Below are positions 24,129-33,229 of a DNA stretch of 64,000 nucleotides, in pieces; the first letter of the stretch is position 1, and every line of letters begins with the position of its first letter. Source of the stretch: Arthrobacter sp. CDRTa11 (GTDB lineage Bacteria; Actinomycetota; Actinomycetes; Actinomycetales; Micrococcaceae); NCBI RefSeq assembly GCF_026427775.1, contig NZ_CP044532.1, forward strand, positions 4,092,001 to 4,156,000. The letters run 5' to 3'. Position numbers and translations under genes: made by a program. The notes beneath the pieces are model-generated. The model was not told the origin of the DNA and did no database searches. It saw only the letters and a program-made list of their open reading frames with translations.

Positions 24129-25199
24129 TCACCATCCGCTGCGGGTGGGCGTATGCCCCTGCCGGGAGTCTTCGGGCATCGGCATTTCGGCCCGCAGCCC
24201 GAGGAGCCGGATGGGGCGGTCCGGCTCAATCTTCGCCGCCAGGTCCATGGCACGCGCGAGCACTTCCGCCGGGTCCGACGTCTCGGGGATCTTCCGGGCG
24301 TAGGTTTTCGTGAGGAACGGGGCGTAGCGGACCTTGAGGGTCAGCCCGATCACCGGGCGCCCCTCGGCCGCGACATCTTCCAGGACGTGCCCCGTCAGCT
24401 CCCTGACGGCGTCGTCGATCTGCCTTGGCTCCGTGAGGTCGCGCTGGAAGGTGGTTTCCCGGCTGTGCCCCCGCGCCACCCAGGGCGTGTCATCAACTGT
24501 CCGCCCGCCGTCGCCCCGGCCGAGCTGCGCATACCAGGGACCCATCTTGGGGCCGAACTCGGGGACCAGGTCGTCGGGATTGCACGCTGCCAGCTCGGAA
24601 ACCGTCTTGATGCCAAGCGTGGCAAGGCGGCGCGACACCTTCGTTCCCACGCCCCACAGCTCAATGGTGGGCCGGCTCCCCATGACCTCCAGCCAATTCT
24701 GGGCCGTGAGCCGGAAAACGCCGGCAGGCTTCCCGAACGTCGTTGCTACCTTGGCGCGCACCAGGGTGTCACCGATGCCCACACTGCAGTGCAGGCGGGT
24801 CTCCTCAAGGACATCGCGCTGCAGTTGCCGGGCGTATCCTTCCGGGTCCTCCGTCTGCACACCAACGAACGCTTCATCCCAGCCGAGCACCTGGACCGTA
24901 GCGCCGGGCTGCGAGCGCAGCACCGACATAACGTTTTCAGATGCAGCGAAGTAGGCCTCATGATCCACGGGGAGGATGACGGCGTCGGGAACCTTCCGTG
25001 CGGCGATGCGCAGCGGCATCCCGGAGCCGACGCCGTACGCCCTGGCTTCGTAGGACGCCGTGGACACCACCGCGCGCTCGGTCGGATCGCCGCGGCCACC
25101 CACGATGATGGCCTTGCCCGCAAGTTCGGGCCGGCGCAGCACTTCAACAGCCGCAATGAACTGGTCAAGGTCAACATGCAGTACCCACGGTTCGCCCAC
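24129..25199 (-). CDS. dinB: Y-family DNA polymerase IV
   Basis: 356 residues from a GTG at 25199: VGEPWVLHVDLDQFIAAVEVLRRPELAGKAIIVGG gives the first catalytic Asp and the Y-family finger start. YEARAYGVGSGMPLRIA and GWDEAFVG (usually SxDEAF or SIDEAYLD; here GWDEAFVG) form the active site. GVGTKVSRRLATLGIKTVSEL is the HhH thumb and the C-terminal little-finger domain is complete. CAGACT seven bases before the GTG would allow leaderless translation; a TTG 22 codons upstream has no better support. The Ser-to-Trp change in the SxDE motif is common in actinobacterial DinB-like proteins, as far as I recall. It is divergent from the dienelactone hydrolase gene. Confidence 0.88.
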   Translation of the reverse strand: MGEPWVLHVDLDQFIAAVEVLRRPELAGKAIIVGGRGDPTERAVVSTASYEARAYGVGSGMPLRIAARKVPDAVILPVDHEAYFAASENVMSVLRSQPGATVQVLGWDEAFVGVQTEDPEGYARQLQRDVLEETRLHCSVGIGDTLVRAKVATTFGKPAGVFRLTAQNWLEVMGSRPTIELWGVGTKVSRRLATLGIKTVSELAACNPDDLVPEFGPKMGPWYAQLGRGDGGRTVDDTPWVARGHSRETTFQRDLTEPRQIDDAVRELTGHVLEDVAAEGRPVIGLTLKVRYAPFLTKTYARKIPETSDPAEVLARAMDLAAKIEPDRPIRLLGLRAEMPMPEDSRQGHTPTRSGW

Positions 25200-25305
25200 A
25201 AGCCCCAGTCTGCCCCGGCACGGCGCTCCGCACCACCGTTTCGCCTGCCCGCTTTCACGATTCAAGAGAACGCCGACGTCGGAACTCCCCTTCAGCGGGC
25301 ACGGT

Positions 25306-25311
25306 TAGCCT
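25306..25311 (+). promoter_or_regulatory. -10 box (TAGCCT) of the dienelactone hydrolase gene
   Basis: TAGCCT ends 6 nt before the ATG at 25318; no ribosome-binding site in between. Confidence 0.55.
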
Positions 25312-25317
25312 TAGGCC

Positions 25318-26055
25318 ATGACCTACGCAGACCTGAGCGCCGAGAGCAGCGCGGCGGGCGGCTCCCCATCCCTGGGCGGCTATCTTGCCACGCCACCCGG
25401 CACCGGCCCGTTCCCCGCCGTCCTGATGATCCACGAGGCGTTCGGGCTGAACGACATGACGCGGCGGCATGCCGACCGGCTGGCGAGCGCCGGCTATCTG
25501 ACCCTGGCGCTGGACCTGTTCAGCGACGGCGGGCCGCGCCGCTGCCTGGTCAGCACCATGCGCAGCATGCTCAAGGGAACAGGGCGCCCCTTCACGGACC
25601 TTGCCACGGCCCGAAAATGGCTCGCCAGTGCCCCGCAGTCCAACGGCAAAACCGGCGTAATCGGGTTCTGCATGGGCGGCGGCTTCGCTCTGCTGGTGGC
25701 ACGCGGCGGCTTTGACGCTGCCTCAGTCAATTACGGCCGGCTGCCCGGAAAACAGCAGGAGGACCTGGAGGATGCGCTCCGCGGCGCCTGCCCCATCGTG
25801 GCCAACTTCGGCGGCAGGGACACCACGCTCAAGGGTGCGGCCCGCAAGCTCGAGACAGCCCTCACCAACCTTGGGATCGAGCACAGCGTCAAGGAGTTTC
25901 CCACTGCCGGCCATGCCTTCCTGAACGACGCCGACCTTGGCCCTGCGGTGTTCCGGCCCCTCATGCGGGTCATGGGAATCGGTCCGGATCCTGAATCCGC
26001 CCCCGAGGCGTGGCAGCGGATCGAGGACCACTTCGCCCGGTACCTGAAGGACTGA
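25318..26055 (+). CDS. Dienelactone hydrolase family protein
   Basis: 245 residues of the alpha/beta-hydrolase fold. PAVLMIHEAFGLNDMTRRHADRLASAGYLTLALDLF is the usual N-terminal block. The nucleophile is Cys118 in GFCMGGG, the acid lies in ANFGGRDTTL, and TAGHAFLND supplies the catalytic His. Cys at the nucleophile position is the mark of dienelactone hydrolases, which open muconolactone-type rings, although many relatives act on other esters. It is divergent from dinB and appears leaderless. A perfect 14-bp terminator hairpin follows at 26084. Confidence 0.9.
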   Translation: MTYADLSAESSAAGGSPSLGGYLATPPGTGPFPAVLMIHEAFGLNDMTRRHADRLASAGYLTLALDLFSDGGPRRCLVSTMRSMLKGTGRPFTDLATARKWLASAPQSNGKTGVIGFCMGGGFALLVARGGFDAASVNYGRLPGKQQEDLEDALRGACPIVANFGGRDTTLKGAARKLETALTNLGIEHSVKEFPTAGHAFLNDADLGPAVFRPLMRVMGIGPDPESAPEAWQRIEDHFARYLKD

Positions 26056-26083
26056 GCACCCGCGCGCACTCCAGCCGGGAAGA

Positions 26084-26128
26084 ACGACGACGGCGGGCCG
26101 CCCCTGAAAGGCGACCCGCCGTCGTCGT
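26084..26128. terminator. Bidirectional terminator
   Basis: ACGACGACGGCGGG (26084-26097) with its perfect complement at 26115-26128, followed after a few bases by TTTT. It serves the convergent hydrolase and permease genes. Confidence 0.85.
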
Positions 26129-26161
26129 ACTGTTTTAGTCGTACTGCTTTAAGTTGAACCG

Positions 26162-27622
26162 TTAGCTGTACAGCGCGTTCTTCGGTTCGTTGTTCTTGAC
26201 CTTCTGCCAGCCCAGCCAGAGGACCACGGCGAAGAACGGGATGGTGGCCAGGGTCCAGAGGCCCAGGTAGAACACCTCGCCGCTCTTGCTGGTCATGGTG
26301 TCGAAGCCGATGAGCACGGTGATGGCCAGCAGGCCCACCAGTCCGGCCCAGCTGGTCCACGGCGAGCCGGGCATCGGCAGGCTGGACGTGATGCCCTGGC
26401 GGCGGCGCAGTACGATCTGGCTGGCGAAGATGGAGCCCCAGCAGAAGATCACGCCGATGGAGGCGGTGTTCAGCGCCAGGTCAAACGCGTGGGAGCCGCC
26501 CAGCCAGATGTTGAGCAGGATGCCCACCAGGTAGAAGGCAGCGATGGCGAGGATGGCCGCGTACGGGACGTGCCGCTTGGACATCCGGGTGAGCCACTGC
26601 GGAGCATGGCCGTTGTTGGCCATGGTGCGGAACACGCGGCCGATCGAGTACAGGCCGGAGTTGCAGGAGGACAGGGCAGCGGTGATCACGATCATGTTCA
26701 TGACGTCGCCCACCCACGCCAGGCCCATCTGGCCAAAGACCGTAACGAACGGCGAGGTGCCCGCCACGTACTGGTCCGAGGGCAACAGCATGGCCAGCAG
26801 CAGCACGGAACCGACGTAGAAAACGACAATACGGAGGACGACGGCGCGGATCGCCTTGGGCACTTCACGTTCCGCGTTCTGCATCTCGCCCGCGGTGATG
26901 CCCACCAGTTCGATGCCGTTGTAGGCGAAGATGACGGCGTTGAGGACCAGGACCATCACCAGCGCGCCCTTGGGGAACATCCCGCCGTCGGCGGCAAACA
27001 GGTTGGCCACGGAGGCGTTGCCGTCACCCACCTTGGCGTTGGTGACAACCATAAAGGTGCCCACTGCCAGGAAGATCACGATGGCGCCCACTTTGAGGCA
27101 GGAGGCCCAGAATTCGAACTCGCCGAACGCCTTCACGCTCAGCAGGTTCACTGCCACCAGGAGCGCCAGGGCCGCAATGGCGGAGGCCTCCACCGGGACG
27201 TTGGGGAAGAAGAACTGGAAGTAGAGCCCGATCGCGATCAGTTCCGCGATGCCGGTCATGCCCCAGTTGATGAAGTACATCCAGCCGGAAAGGAACGCGC
27301 CCTTCTTGCCGAACATTTCACCGGCGTAGCTCACGAAGGAGCCGGAGGTCTGGCGGTACATGATGAGCTCGCCCAGCGCCCGCATCAGCAGGTAGGCGAT
27401 GACGCCGGCAATGGCGTAGGAGAAAATCAGCGCCGGGCCAGTAGAGGCCAGGCGGCCGCCGGCGCCCATAAAGAGGCCGACGCCGATGGCGCCACCCATG
27501 GCGATCATGGTGACGTGGCGGCGGCCAAGGGTCTTGCTGTAGCCCTCGGCGCTGAGGGTGGGGTCGACGGCGATGGATGGTGCCGTGGGGTTTTGCAGGT
27601 CGGTGGGGGTACTTTGAGGCAC
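26162..27622 (-). CDS. Amino-acid permease (APC family)
   Basis: 486 residues with about 12 membrane helices. TLGRRHVTMIAMGGAIGVGLFMGAG is the first-helix motif of the amino-acid transporter (AAT) group. FVSYAGEMFGKKGAFLSGWMYFINW and AFIFAYNGIELVGITAGEMQN-like segments support uptake of a neutral or basic amino acid such as asparagine or lysine. I chose the GTG at 27622 because AAGGAA lies 5 nt upstream; a 54-residue in-frame extension has no such signal. It converges with the dienelactone hydrolase gene. The substrate is not determined. Confidence 0.9.
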   Translation of the reverse strand: MPQSTPTDLQNPTAPSIAVDPTLSAEGYSKTLGRRHVTMIAMGGAIGVGLFMGAGGRLASTGPALIFSYAIAGVIAYLLMRALGELIMYRQTSGSFVSYAGEMFGKKGAFLSGWMYFINWGMTGIAELIAIGLYFQFFFPNVPVEASAIAALALLVAVNLLSVKAFGEFEFWASCLKVGAIVIFLAVGTFMVVTNAKVGDGNASVANLFAADGGMFPKGALVMVLVLNAVIFAYNGIELVGITAGEMQNAEREVPKAIRAVVLRIVVFYVGSVLLLAMLLPSDQYVAGTSPFVTVFGQMGLAWVGDVMNMIVITAALSSCNSGLYSIGRVFRTMANNGHAPQWLTRMSKRHVPYAAILAIAAFYLVGILLNIWLGGSHAFDLALNTASIGVIFCWGSIFASQIVLRRRQGITSSLPMPGSPWTSWAGLVGLLAITVLIGFDTMTSKSGEVFYLGLWTLATIPFFAVVLWLGWQKVKNNEPKNALYS

Positions 27623-27794
27623 AACGGTTCCTTGTGGGTTGGGTTTGGCCGCATCCGTAACATGAAAGATTCCGGTCACAAAATTCGGTGTTTTGCCCTT
27701 GGGGCAACCGATTGTGATCGGAATCTCTCGTGTCGCCGAAGCTTCACGCGGCTTGACCATCCTACAAGACCGAGCGGGCAGCACGTGACGGGGG

Positions 27795-28163
27795 CTACAC
27801 CTGGCCGGTCCGCAGGACGATGTTCCGCTCCTCGTCAGACGTCACCTGGTACCTGGTCAGCGGGCCGGCGCCGGTGGTGGAACAGCCTGTCCCAAGGTCA
27901 AAGGCATGCTGGTGCAGGGGGCAGATGACCACCTCCCGGTCAATGGTCCCGTCGGCGAGCGGGCCTCCACGGTGCGGGCAAACTGCGGAGAGCGCGCGCA
28001 GGGAACCGTCCCTGAGCCGGAAGACAGCCACCTGCTGCCCCCCGACGGCGAACGCCCGGCCCTCGCCCAGCGGAATCTGTTCCACCGGGCCCAGGACGTG
28101 GAGGGCACTGGTTCCCGGTCCGCCGTCGTACGTCATTCCTAAACCGGGCTGTTCCGTACTCAT
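27795..28163 (-). CDS. nirD: Assimilatory nitrite reductase, small subunit
   Basis: 122 residues with a Rieske-like [2Fe-2S] fold. VCPHRGGPLADG (Cys62, His64) and CPLHQHAFDL (Cys81, His84) keep all four cluster ligands. NirD of some bacteria lacks these ligands, so this is the ligand-bearing type. It partners NirB in NAD(P)H-dependent reduction of nitrite to ammonium in the cytoplasm. The ATG overlaps the nirB stop by 4 bp, and it is the last gene of the operon. Confidence 0.93.
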   Translation of the reverse strand: MSTEQPGLGMTYDGGPGTSALHVLGPVEQIPLGEGRAFAVGGQQVAVFRLRDGSLRALSAVCPHRGGPLADGTIDREVVICPLHQHAFDLGTGCSTTGAGPLTRYQVTSDEERNIVLRTGQV

Positions 28164-30706
28164 CGGACCGGCACCTGCGGGAGCACCGTCAGCGGGAGCG
28201 ACGTCCTGAACTGTCCCGGGGTGAGGCGATCGTCCCGCTCGCTCCAGGGATCCACATAGTTGTCCACCGAAGCCTGCATTGAGGAGTCGAGCCGGCCGGC
28301 AATCCCCTCGGAGTCCGCCACGATGACGGCCCTGATGTGTTCGATGCCCACCCGGGGAACAAAGGCGTACGTCCGTTCCAGCCAGTTGGCGTTTTCACGG
28401 TAGTACTGCATAAACCGGCCGGTGAGGACCTTGACCTCATCGGGGTCATCCACGGTGGCCAACAGGTCCCCTTTGCGGATGTGCGCGCCGGCGGCCCCGC
28501 CCACATAGATCTCCCAGCGGCCGCCCTCCACGGCCACCACGCCCACGTCCTTGACTAGGGATTCCGCGCAGTTGCGGGGGCACCCGGAGACAGCCAGCTT
28601 CAGCTTGGCCGGGGATTCAATCCCTTGGAAGCGGGACTCGATCTCGATGCCCAGCTTGGTGGAATCGCCGGTGCCGTACCGGCAGAAGTCCTTGCCCACG
28701 CAGGTCTTGACCGTGCGGAAGCTCTTGCCGTACGCATATCCGGAGGGCATATCCAGGTCAGCCCAGACCTGCGGGAGATCCTCCTTGGGCACCCCCAGCA
28801 GGTCAATGCGCTGGCCGCCGGTCAGTTTGATCAGGGGAATCTTGTGCTTCTCGGCCACGTCCGCGATCCGGCGCAGCTGCTGCACCGAGGTCACGCCGCC
28901 CTTCATCTGCGGCACCACGGAGAAGGTGCCGTCGCGCTGGATGTTGGCGTGCACGCGGTCATTGATGAACCGGGCATCGCGTTCGTCGATGTACTGGTCC
29001 GCCAGCATCATTTTCAGCAGCGATGCCAGTCCCATTTTCGATTTGGCATCCTCGGCACTCCCCGGTGCGAGCGCCTGGAACACCTGGGAGACCGAACGCA
29101 GCCCGCGTTTGCGGATCTCCGCCATCAACGACGGCTTGTCCAGCGGGATGCCGGGGACGTAGTAGCTGGCGGCCGGATCCTCCTCCACTGCACCGTCCGC
29201 GGCCCACTCCACCACCTGCCGGACCAGGAGCTTGCAGGAGCCGCAGCCCTTGCCCGCGCGGGTGGCGTCCATGGCACCGGCAACAGAGGTGCAGCCACCC
29301 TTTACCGCCCCGACCAGGTCCTTTTTGCTGACGCCGTTGCAGTTGCAGACCTGGGCGTCGTCATCCAGCTCGGCCACGCCCACGTCCTCCCCCGGAGTGC
29401 CGAGATCAAACATCAGGCTGATCCGTTCCTCGGGGAGCGGCAGCCCGCGGTCATAGGCCTGGGTCAGGTAGGCCACCTTGCGGCTGTCGCCCAGGAGCGT
29501 GGCGCCCACCATCTTGTTGTCGCGGACCACGATGGACTTGAACACGCCACGGCTGGGCTCGGAAAAGACAATGTGCTCGTCGGTATCGCGTTCCGGCCCG
29601 TGCAGGCCCATGGAAGCCACCTCCACGCCGGCAACCTTGAGCTTGGTGGCCGTGCGGGAGCCCAGGTAAGCGGCGCTGGTGTCGGCGCCGGTGACGTGGT
29701 TGGCCAGCACCACGGCCTGCTCCCACAGTGGCGCGACAAGCCCGTACACCTCGCCGCGGTGCTGCACGCACTCCCCCACGGCATAGACGTCGTCCTCGTC
29801 CTGGACGCGCAGCTGGTCATCCACCACGATGGCCCGTTCCACCGGCAGCCCGCTGAGTACGGCGAGGTCCACATTTGGCCGGATGCCCGCCGCAACCACC
29901 ACCATGTCGCAGGCAATATCTTCCCGGTCGCGGAGCCTGACGCCGCTCACTCTGTCTGTTCCCAGGACGGCCGTGGTGCGGCTGCCGGTATGCACGCGGA
30001 TGCCGAGCGCTTCCACGCTGCGGCGAAGCACCGCACCGCCGTCGGGCCCCATCTGGGCGTTCATCAGGTGCCCGCCGGAGTGCACCACCTCCACGTCGAT
30101 GCCGTGGCTTTTCAGGCCGTAGGCCGCCTCTAATCCCAGGAGGCCGCCGCCGATCACCACCGCGCGGCTGTGGTGATCATGCTGGGCGTGCTGGATCATT
30201 TTCCGGGTGTCATCAATGGTGCGGAACCCAAACACGCCGTGTTTGACGGACCCGCCCGGGGTGTAAAGCCCGTCCATGGGCGGCATGTGGGATCGGCTGC
30301 CCGTGGCGATGATCAGCACGTCGTACGGTGTCACCCTGCCGTCGTCGGAAAAGACGTTCTTGGTGAACCTGTCGATCCGCTCTGCCCTGACGCCGGAATG
30401 CAGGGTGATGTTGTTTTCCCGGTACCAGGAGAGGGCGTTGAGGAAGATGTCCGCATCGCTTTCCTCCCCCGAGAGGACGTGGCTGAGCATAATCCTGTTG
30501 TAGTTCCCATACGGTTCGTCGCCGAACATGGTGATGCTGAACTGCTCGGCTCCGCCCCTGGCCAGGATCTCCTCCACGGCGCGGGCGCCGGCCATCCCGT
30601 TGCCGATCACCACCAGCCGACGGCGGGAAGCGGGTTTTCCTGAATAGGCACGTTCTTGCGGCTTATGCCCGGGCTTGTCCAGCGGCTTTTCCATAAGACC
30701 CGTCAT
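28160..30706 (-). CDS. nirB: Assimilatory nitrite reductase, large subunit
   Basis: 848 residues. An FAD/NAD(P)H-binding reductase domain (RLVVIGNGMAGARAVEEIL, GGGLLGLEAAYGL, VVVAAGIRPNVDLA) is followed by a BFD-like [2Fe-2S] domain (VCNCNGVSKKDLVGAV, GKGCGSCK). The sulfite/nitrite reductase siroheme-[4Fe-4S] domain carries TCVGKDFCRYGTGDS and VSGCPRNCAES. All cofactor motifs are intact. A second ATG four codons in (MEKPLDKPG) is an alternative start. The ATG overlaps the upstream small gene's stop by one base (TGATG). The operon is small gene, nirB, nirD, with a possible GlnR site at 31131. Confidence 0.95.
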   Translation of the reverse strand: MTGLMEKPLDKPGHKPQERAYSGKPASRRRLVVIGNGMAGARAVEEILARGGAEQFSITMFGDEPYGNYNRIMLSHVLSGEESDADIFLNALSWYRENNITLHSGVRAERIDRFTKNVFSDDGRVTPYDVLIIATGSRSHMPPMDGLYTPGGSVKHGVFGFRTIDDTRKMIQHAQHDHHSRAVVIGGGLLGLEAAYGLKSHGIDVEVVHSGGHLMNAQMGPDGGAVLRRSVEALGIRVHTGSRTTAVLGTDRVSGVRLRDREDIACDMVVVAAGIRPNVDLAVLSGLPVERAIVVDDQLRVQDEDDVYAVGECVQHRGEVYGLVAPLWEQAVVLANHVTGADTSAAYLGSRTATKLKVAGVEVASMGLHGPERDTDEHIVFSEPSRGVFKSIVVRDNKMVGATLLGDSRKVAYLTQAYDRGLPLPEERISLMFDLGTPGEDVGVAELDDDAQVCNCNGVSKKDLVGAVKGGCTSVAGAMDATRAGKGCGSCKLLVRQVVEWAADGAVEEDPAASYYVPGIPLDKPSLMAEIRKRGLRSVSQVFQALAPGSAEDAKSKMGLASLLKMMLADQYIDERDARFINDRVHANIQRDGTFSVVPQMKGGVTSVQQLRRIADVAEKHKIPLIKLTGGQRIDLLGVPKEDLPQVWADLDMPSGYAYGKSFRTVKTCVGKDFCRYGTGDSTKLGIEIESRFQGIESPAKLKLAVSGCPRNCAESLVKDVGVVAVEGGRWEIYVGGAAGAHIRKGDLLATVDDPDEVKVLTGRFMQYYRENANWLERTYAFVPRVGIEHIRAVIVADSEGIAGRLDSSMQASVDNYVDPWSERDDRLTPGQFRTSLPLTVLPQVPVR

Positions 30707-31053
30707 CAGTGTTCCACCATGCCCAGGTCAATCACCACGGCCCCGGCGACGCCTTCGGGGGCCACCAGGTAGAGCTCGATCACCGAGCCGCCTTCAATGT
30801 CCTCCACCACCCGCAGCGGCACATGGACATCGCCCCTGGCTCCGATCGGGAAGTACCGCATGGGCACACCGTCCCGCATCAGCACCACGGTGATCAGTTC
30901 AGGGCTGGAGTTCCCGCCCCGGAAGTAGAGCGTCTGGTTGATCACCCCGTCCGGAACGTAGTGCAGAAGTTCGCTGTGGATGGGGACCGGTTTATCCAGC
31001 CCCGCCCCGGCAAAGGGATAGATGCCCTGCAGGAAAAGGTTCTTGGTGATCAC
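30706..31053 (-). CDS. Uncharacterised small protein leading the nirBD operon
   Basis: 115 residues from a GTG at 31053 with AAAGGA 7 nt upstream (an in-frame start at 31086 is weaker). The sequence ITKNLFLQGIYPFAGAGLDKPVPIHSELLHYVPDGVINQTLYFRGGNSSPELI has no signal peptide, no Cys pairs and no cofactor motif I know. It looks all-beta and compact, ending AGAVVIDLGMVEH. Its stop overlaps the nirB start by one base, so it is translationally coupled. That suggests a role in nitrite reductase assembly or nitrogen control, inferred from context only. Confidence 0.8.
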   Translation of the reverse strand: MITKNLFLQGIYPFAGAGLDKPVPIHSELLHYVPDGVINQTLYFRGGNSSPELITVVLMRDGVPMRYFPIGARGDVHVPLRVVEDIEGGSVIELYLVAPEGVAGAVVIDLGMVEH

Positions 31054-31130
31054 AGTGAGATCCTTTCGGCCGCCGGTGACTGGCATGTCCCCATCCTGCG
31101 CTGCCGATGTTTCCGCCTGCCGGTCCCCGG

Positions 31131-31146
31131 GTAACGATCCCTTAAC
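31131..31146. promoter_or_regulatory. GlnR-like box upstream of the nir operon
   Basis: GTAAC-N6-TTAAC at 31131-31146 keeps the AC-N9-AC spacing of actinobacterial GlnR boxes, 78 bp before the first start codon. nirB is a known GlnR target in other actinobacteria. Confidence 0.45.
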
Positions 31147-31213
31147 GCAAATCTCACCGTTTTCCGGGCCTCGGGCCGCCAGCCGCTCAGGCTAGCGATG
31201 CACGCCAATAGCG

Positions 31214-31262
31214 CGAACGGACAGTTGAGGCCCCTCCAACTGGGGCCTCAAGTGTTCGTTCG
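31214..31262. repeat. Long inverted repeat over the ABC-F stop codon (IR-C)
   Basis: Arms of 21 bp with two mismatches (31214-31234 and 31242-31262; core TTGAGGCCCC perfect), 7-nt loop. The ABC-F stop codon lies inside the right arm, so the arm is partly coding. It may act as terminator for the ABC-F gene. CAACTGTCCGTTCG in the reverse direction resembles the core of IR-E. Confidence 0.85.
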
Positions 31263-32930
31263 GGCTTCCTCCGCGAGTGCGCCATTCTCCATCGAGTACC
31301 TGACCCAGCGGCCGGCGTCGTCCGTTCTTGCCTTGTCGCTCTTTCGCGCGCAGGAGGCGAACCACTCCCGCAGGGCGCGGTCGTGGCTGACCATGACCAG
31401 CGTCCCGGCAAAGCCCGCGAGCGCCTCCTCGAGCTGCTCCACAAGCACCGGTGCCAAGTGGTTGGTGGGTTCGTCAACAATCAGGGTTCCGTAGCCGCCG
31501 AGCAAAAGCCTGGCCAGGGCAAGGCGGCGCTGCTGGCCGGCGGACAGGCCTCCTACCGGCACATGGAATTCGCTGGTGCGGAACAGCCCCAGGCGCAGGA
31601 GTGCCTCGGCGTGCTCGTCGATGTTTCCCCCCAGCCCTGCGGCAAACGCGGGGAGCAGCCGCAGCCCGGGCCGCTTCGGGAGCTCGAGCTCCTGCTGCAG
31701 GTAGCCCACCCGCGCAGGGCGGGTCACGGTGCCTGCCGCGGGCTCCAGCGTGCCTGCCAGCACCGAGAGGAGCGTGGATTTGCCTGCGCCATTGGGGCCG
31801 GTGATGAGGATCTTCTCCCCGGCGGCGGCGGCAAAGTTCGTGGTGTCCAGGCGGCCCGGCACGGCCACCCCACGGGCTTTGAGCACGGGAACCGCCAGCT
31901 GGGGCGCATCCGGACCAACGTCAAGCTCCGCGGCAAGGCGTAGCGGGACGGGCGGACGGTCCACCGGACTGGCTTCCAGCCGGCGGAGGCGCTCCTGGGC
32001 GTTGCGGACCTTGCTGGTGGCCGCCTTCTGCCAGGTGCCGGCCTTGAAGTCGAAACCCATTTTGTCGCCGTCGCGTTTGCGGGCGTAGCCCATTTTCCCG
32101 GCCACGGTGTCCGCCTGCCGCTGTTCGGCCTCCATCGCGTCAACCCAGGTCTGATACTGCTGTACCCAGCGCGAGCGTTCGGCTGCTTTCTCCTTCAGGT
32201 AGCCCTCATAGCCGTTGCCGTAACGGGTCACGGAGCGTCGCTCGGCATCCACCTCGATCACGGTGCTGGCCACCTTCCGCAGGAGGACCCGATCGTGCGA
32301 AACCACCACCACCGTGCCGCGGTGGGCGGCCAACCTGTCCTCCAGCCAGGCTGTTCCGCGTGCGTCCAGATGGTTGGTGGGTTCGTCCAGGAGCAGGATG
32401 TCGGCCGGGTCCGCCAGGATGCAGGCCAGGGCCACGCGTTCCTGCTCACCGCCGGACAGCGAGCCGAGCACCCGGCTCCGGTCCAGGCCGCCCAGCCCCA
32501 GCCGGTCCAGGGCTGCCTCCACGCGGGACTCAGCAGCATAGCCCTCGCGCAGCTGATACTCGGTCTGCAAAGCGCCGTAGGCTTCCAGTTCGTCCGCTTC
32601 GGCCTCGGCCAGCCCGGTCTCCAGGCGGTCAAGTTCCGCCTCGATGGCGCGCAGGGACGCCAGGGACTCGTCGATGGCGGCGCCGACTGTGAAAGACTCC
32701 GGCAGGCCGTGAGTCTGGGCCAGGTAGCCCACCCGGCCGGGGCTCGCCACCGTTCCTTCGTTCGGTGCCTCAAGGCCCGCCATCAGCCGCAGGAGTGTTG
32801 ATTTGCCGGCACCGTTTTCGCCGACGATGGCCACATGCTCGCGGGCGGTAATGGCCAGGCTGATGTTGTCCAGCAGCTGGCGGTCTCCGTAGCCGTGGGA
32901 AACGCCCACAAGGCTGAGGTGTTCAGTCAT
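31248..32930 (-). CDS. ABC-F family ATPase
   Basis: 560 residues with two ABC domains and no membrane segment. The Walker A motifs are GENGAGKST and GPNGAGKST, and the signature motifs LSGGEQERV and LSAGQQRRL. A charged linker of about 80 residues (ERSRWVQQYQTWVDAMEAEQRQADTV) lies between them. ABC-F proteins act on the ribosome, either as translation factors (EttA, Uup) or as antibiotic-resistance proteins. The linker here does not let me choose. GAGGA lies 6 nt before ATG 32930. An in-frame extension to 32996 is unlikely. Its stop codon falls within the hairpin at 31214. Confidence 0.9.
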   Translation of the reverse strand: MTEHLSLVGVSHGYGDRQLLDNISLAITAREHVAIVGENGAGKSTLLRLMAGLEAPNEGTVASPGRVGYLAQTHGLPESFTVGAAIDESLASLRAIEAELDRLETGLAEAEADELEAYGALQTEYQLREGYAAESRVEAALDRLGLGGLDRSRVLGSLSGGEQERVALACILADPADILLLDEPTNHLDARGTAWLEDRLAAHRGTVVVVSHDRVLLRKVASTVIEVDAERRSVTRYGNGYEGYLKEKAAERSRWVQQYQTWVDAMEAEQRQADTVAGKMGYARKRDGDKMGFDFKAGTWQKAATSKVRNAQERLRRLEASPVDRPPVPLRLAAELDVGPDAPQLAVPVLKARGVAVPGRLDTTNFAAAAGEKILITGPNGAGKSTLLSVLAGTLEPAAGTVTRPARVGYLQQELELPKRPGLRLLPAFAAGLGGNIDEHAEALLRLGLFRTSEFHVPVGGLSAGQQRRLALARLLLGGYGTLIVDEPTNHLAPVLVEQLEEALAGFAGTLVMVSHDRALREWFASCARKSDKARTDDAGRWVRYSMENGALAEEARTNT

Positions 32931-33154
32931 CAAAAGTCCTCGAATAATCCGCAGTGTGGCCGCCGGAGCTGAAGGTGACTTCAGGTAAACGCTCAACGGG
33001 GGGCCCTGGCATCGGTGGAACAGCCCGGTCTGCTTGGGCTGCTGGCTAGGACTTCATCGCTCCAGCCTGCCCGGTGACGCCGTGAACGTCAAGGTGGCTG
33101 CCGCCGTCGCCCGCTTTGTCCGTCGCGTTGAGAGGCTCCCCACCCCATCCCCCC

Positions 33155-33217
33155 GCGCGAACTGGCACGTAATGCCCTCAAAAGTCGGATCTGCGGGCAT
33201 TACGTGCCAGTTCGCGC
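33155..33217. repeat. Long perfect inverted repeat (IR-D)
   Basis: Perfect 23-bp arms (33155-33177 and 33195-33217; left arm begins GCGCGAACTGGCACG), 17-nt loop. It starts 13 bases past the stop of the manganese permease gene (minus strand). No T-run. The remainder of 32931-33229 holds the ABC-F promoter region and no gene I would defend. Confidence 0.9.
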
Positions 33218-33229
33218 TCAGCCTCAGGG

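Noticed and set aside
23628..25715. 695-codon open frame on the plus strand opposite the SnoaL-like gene and dinB
   Set aside because: Runs through two well-supported reverse genes and into the start of the dienelactone hydrolase gene in another frame.
31267..32996. ABC-F upstream region considered as a leader-peptide attenuator
   Set aside because: The upstream codons are in frame with the gene and have no stop, so there is no separate leader peptide.
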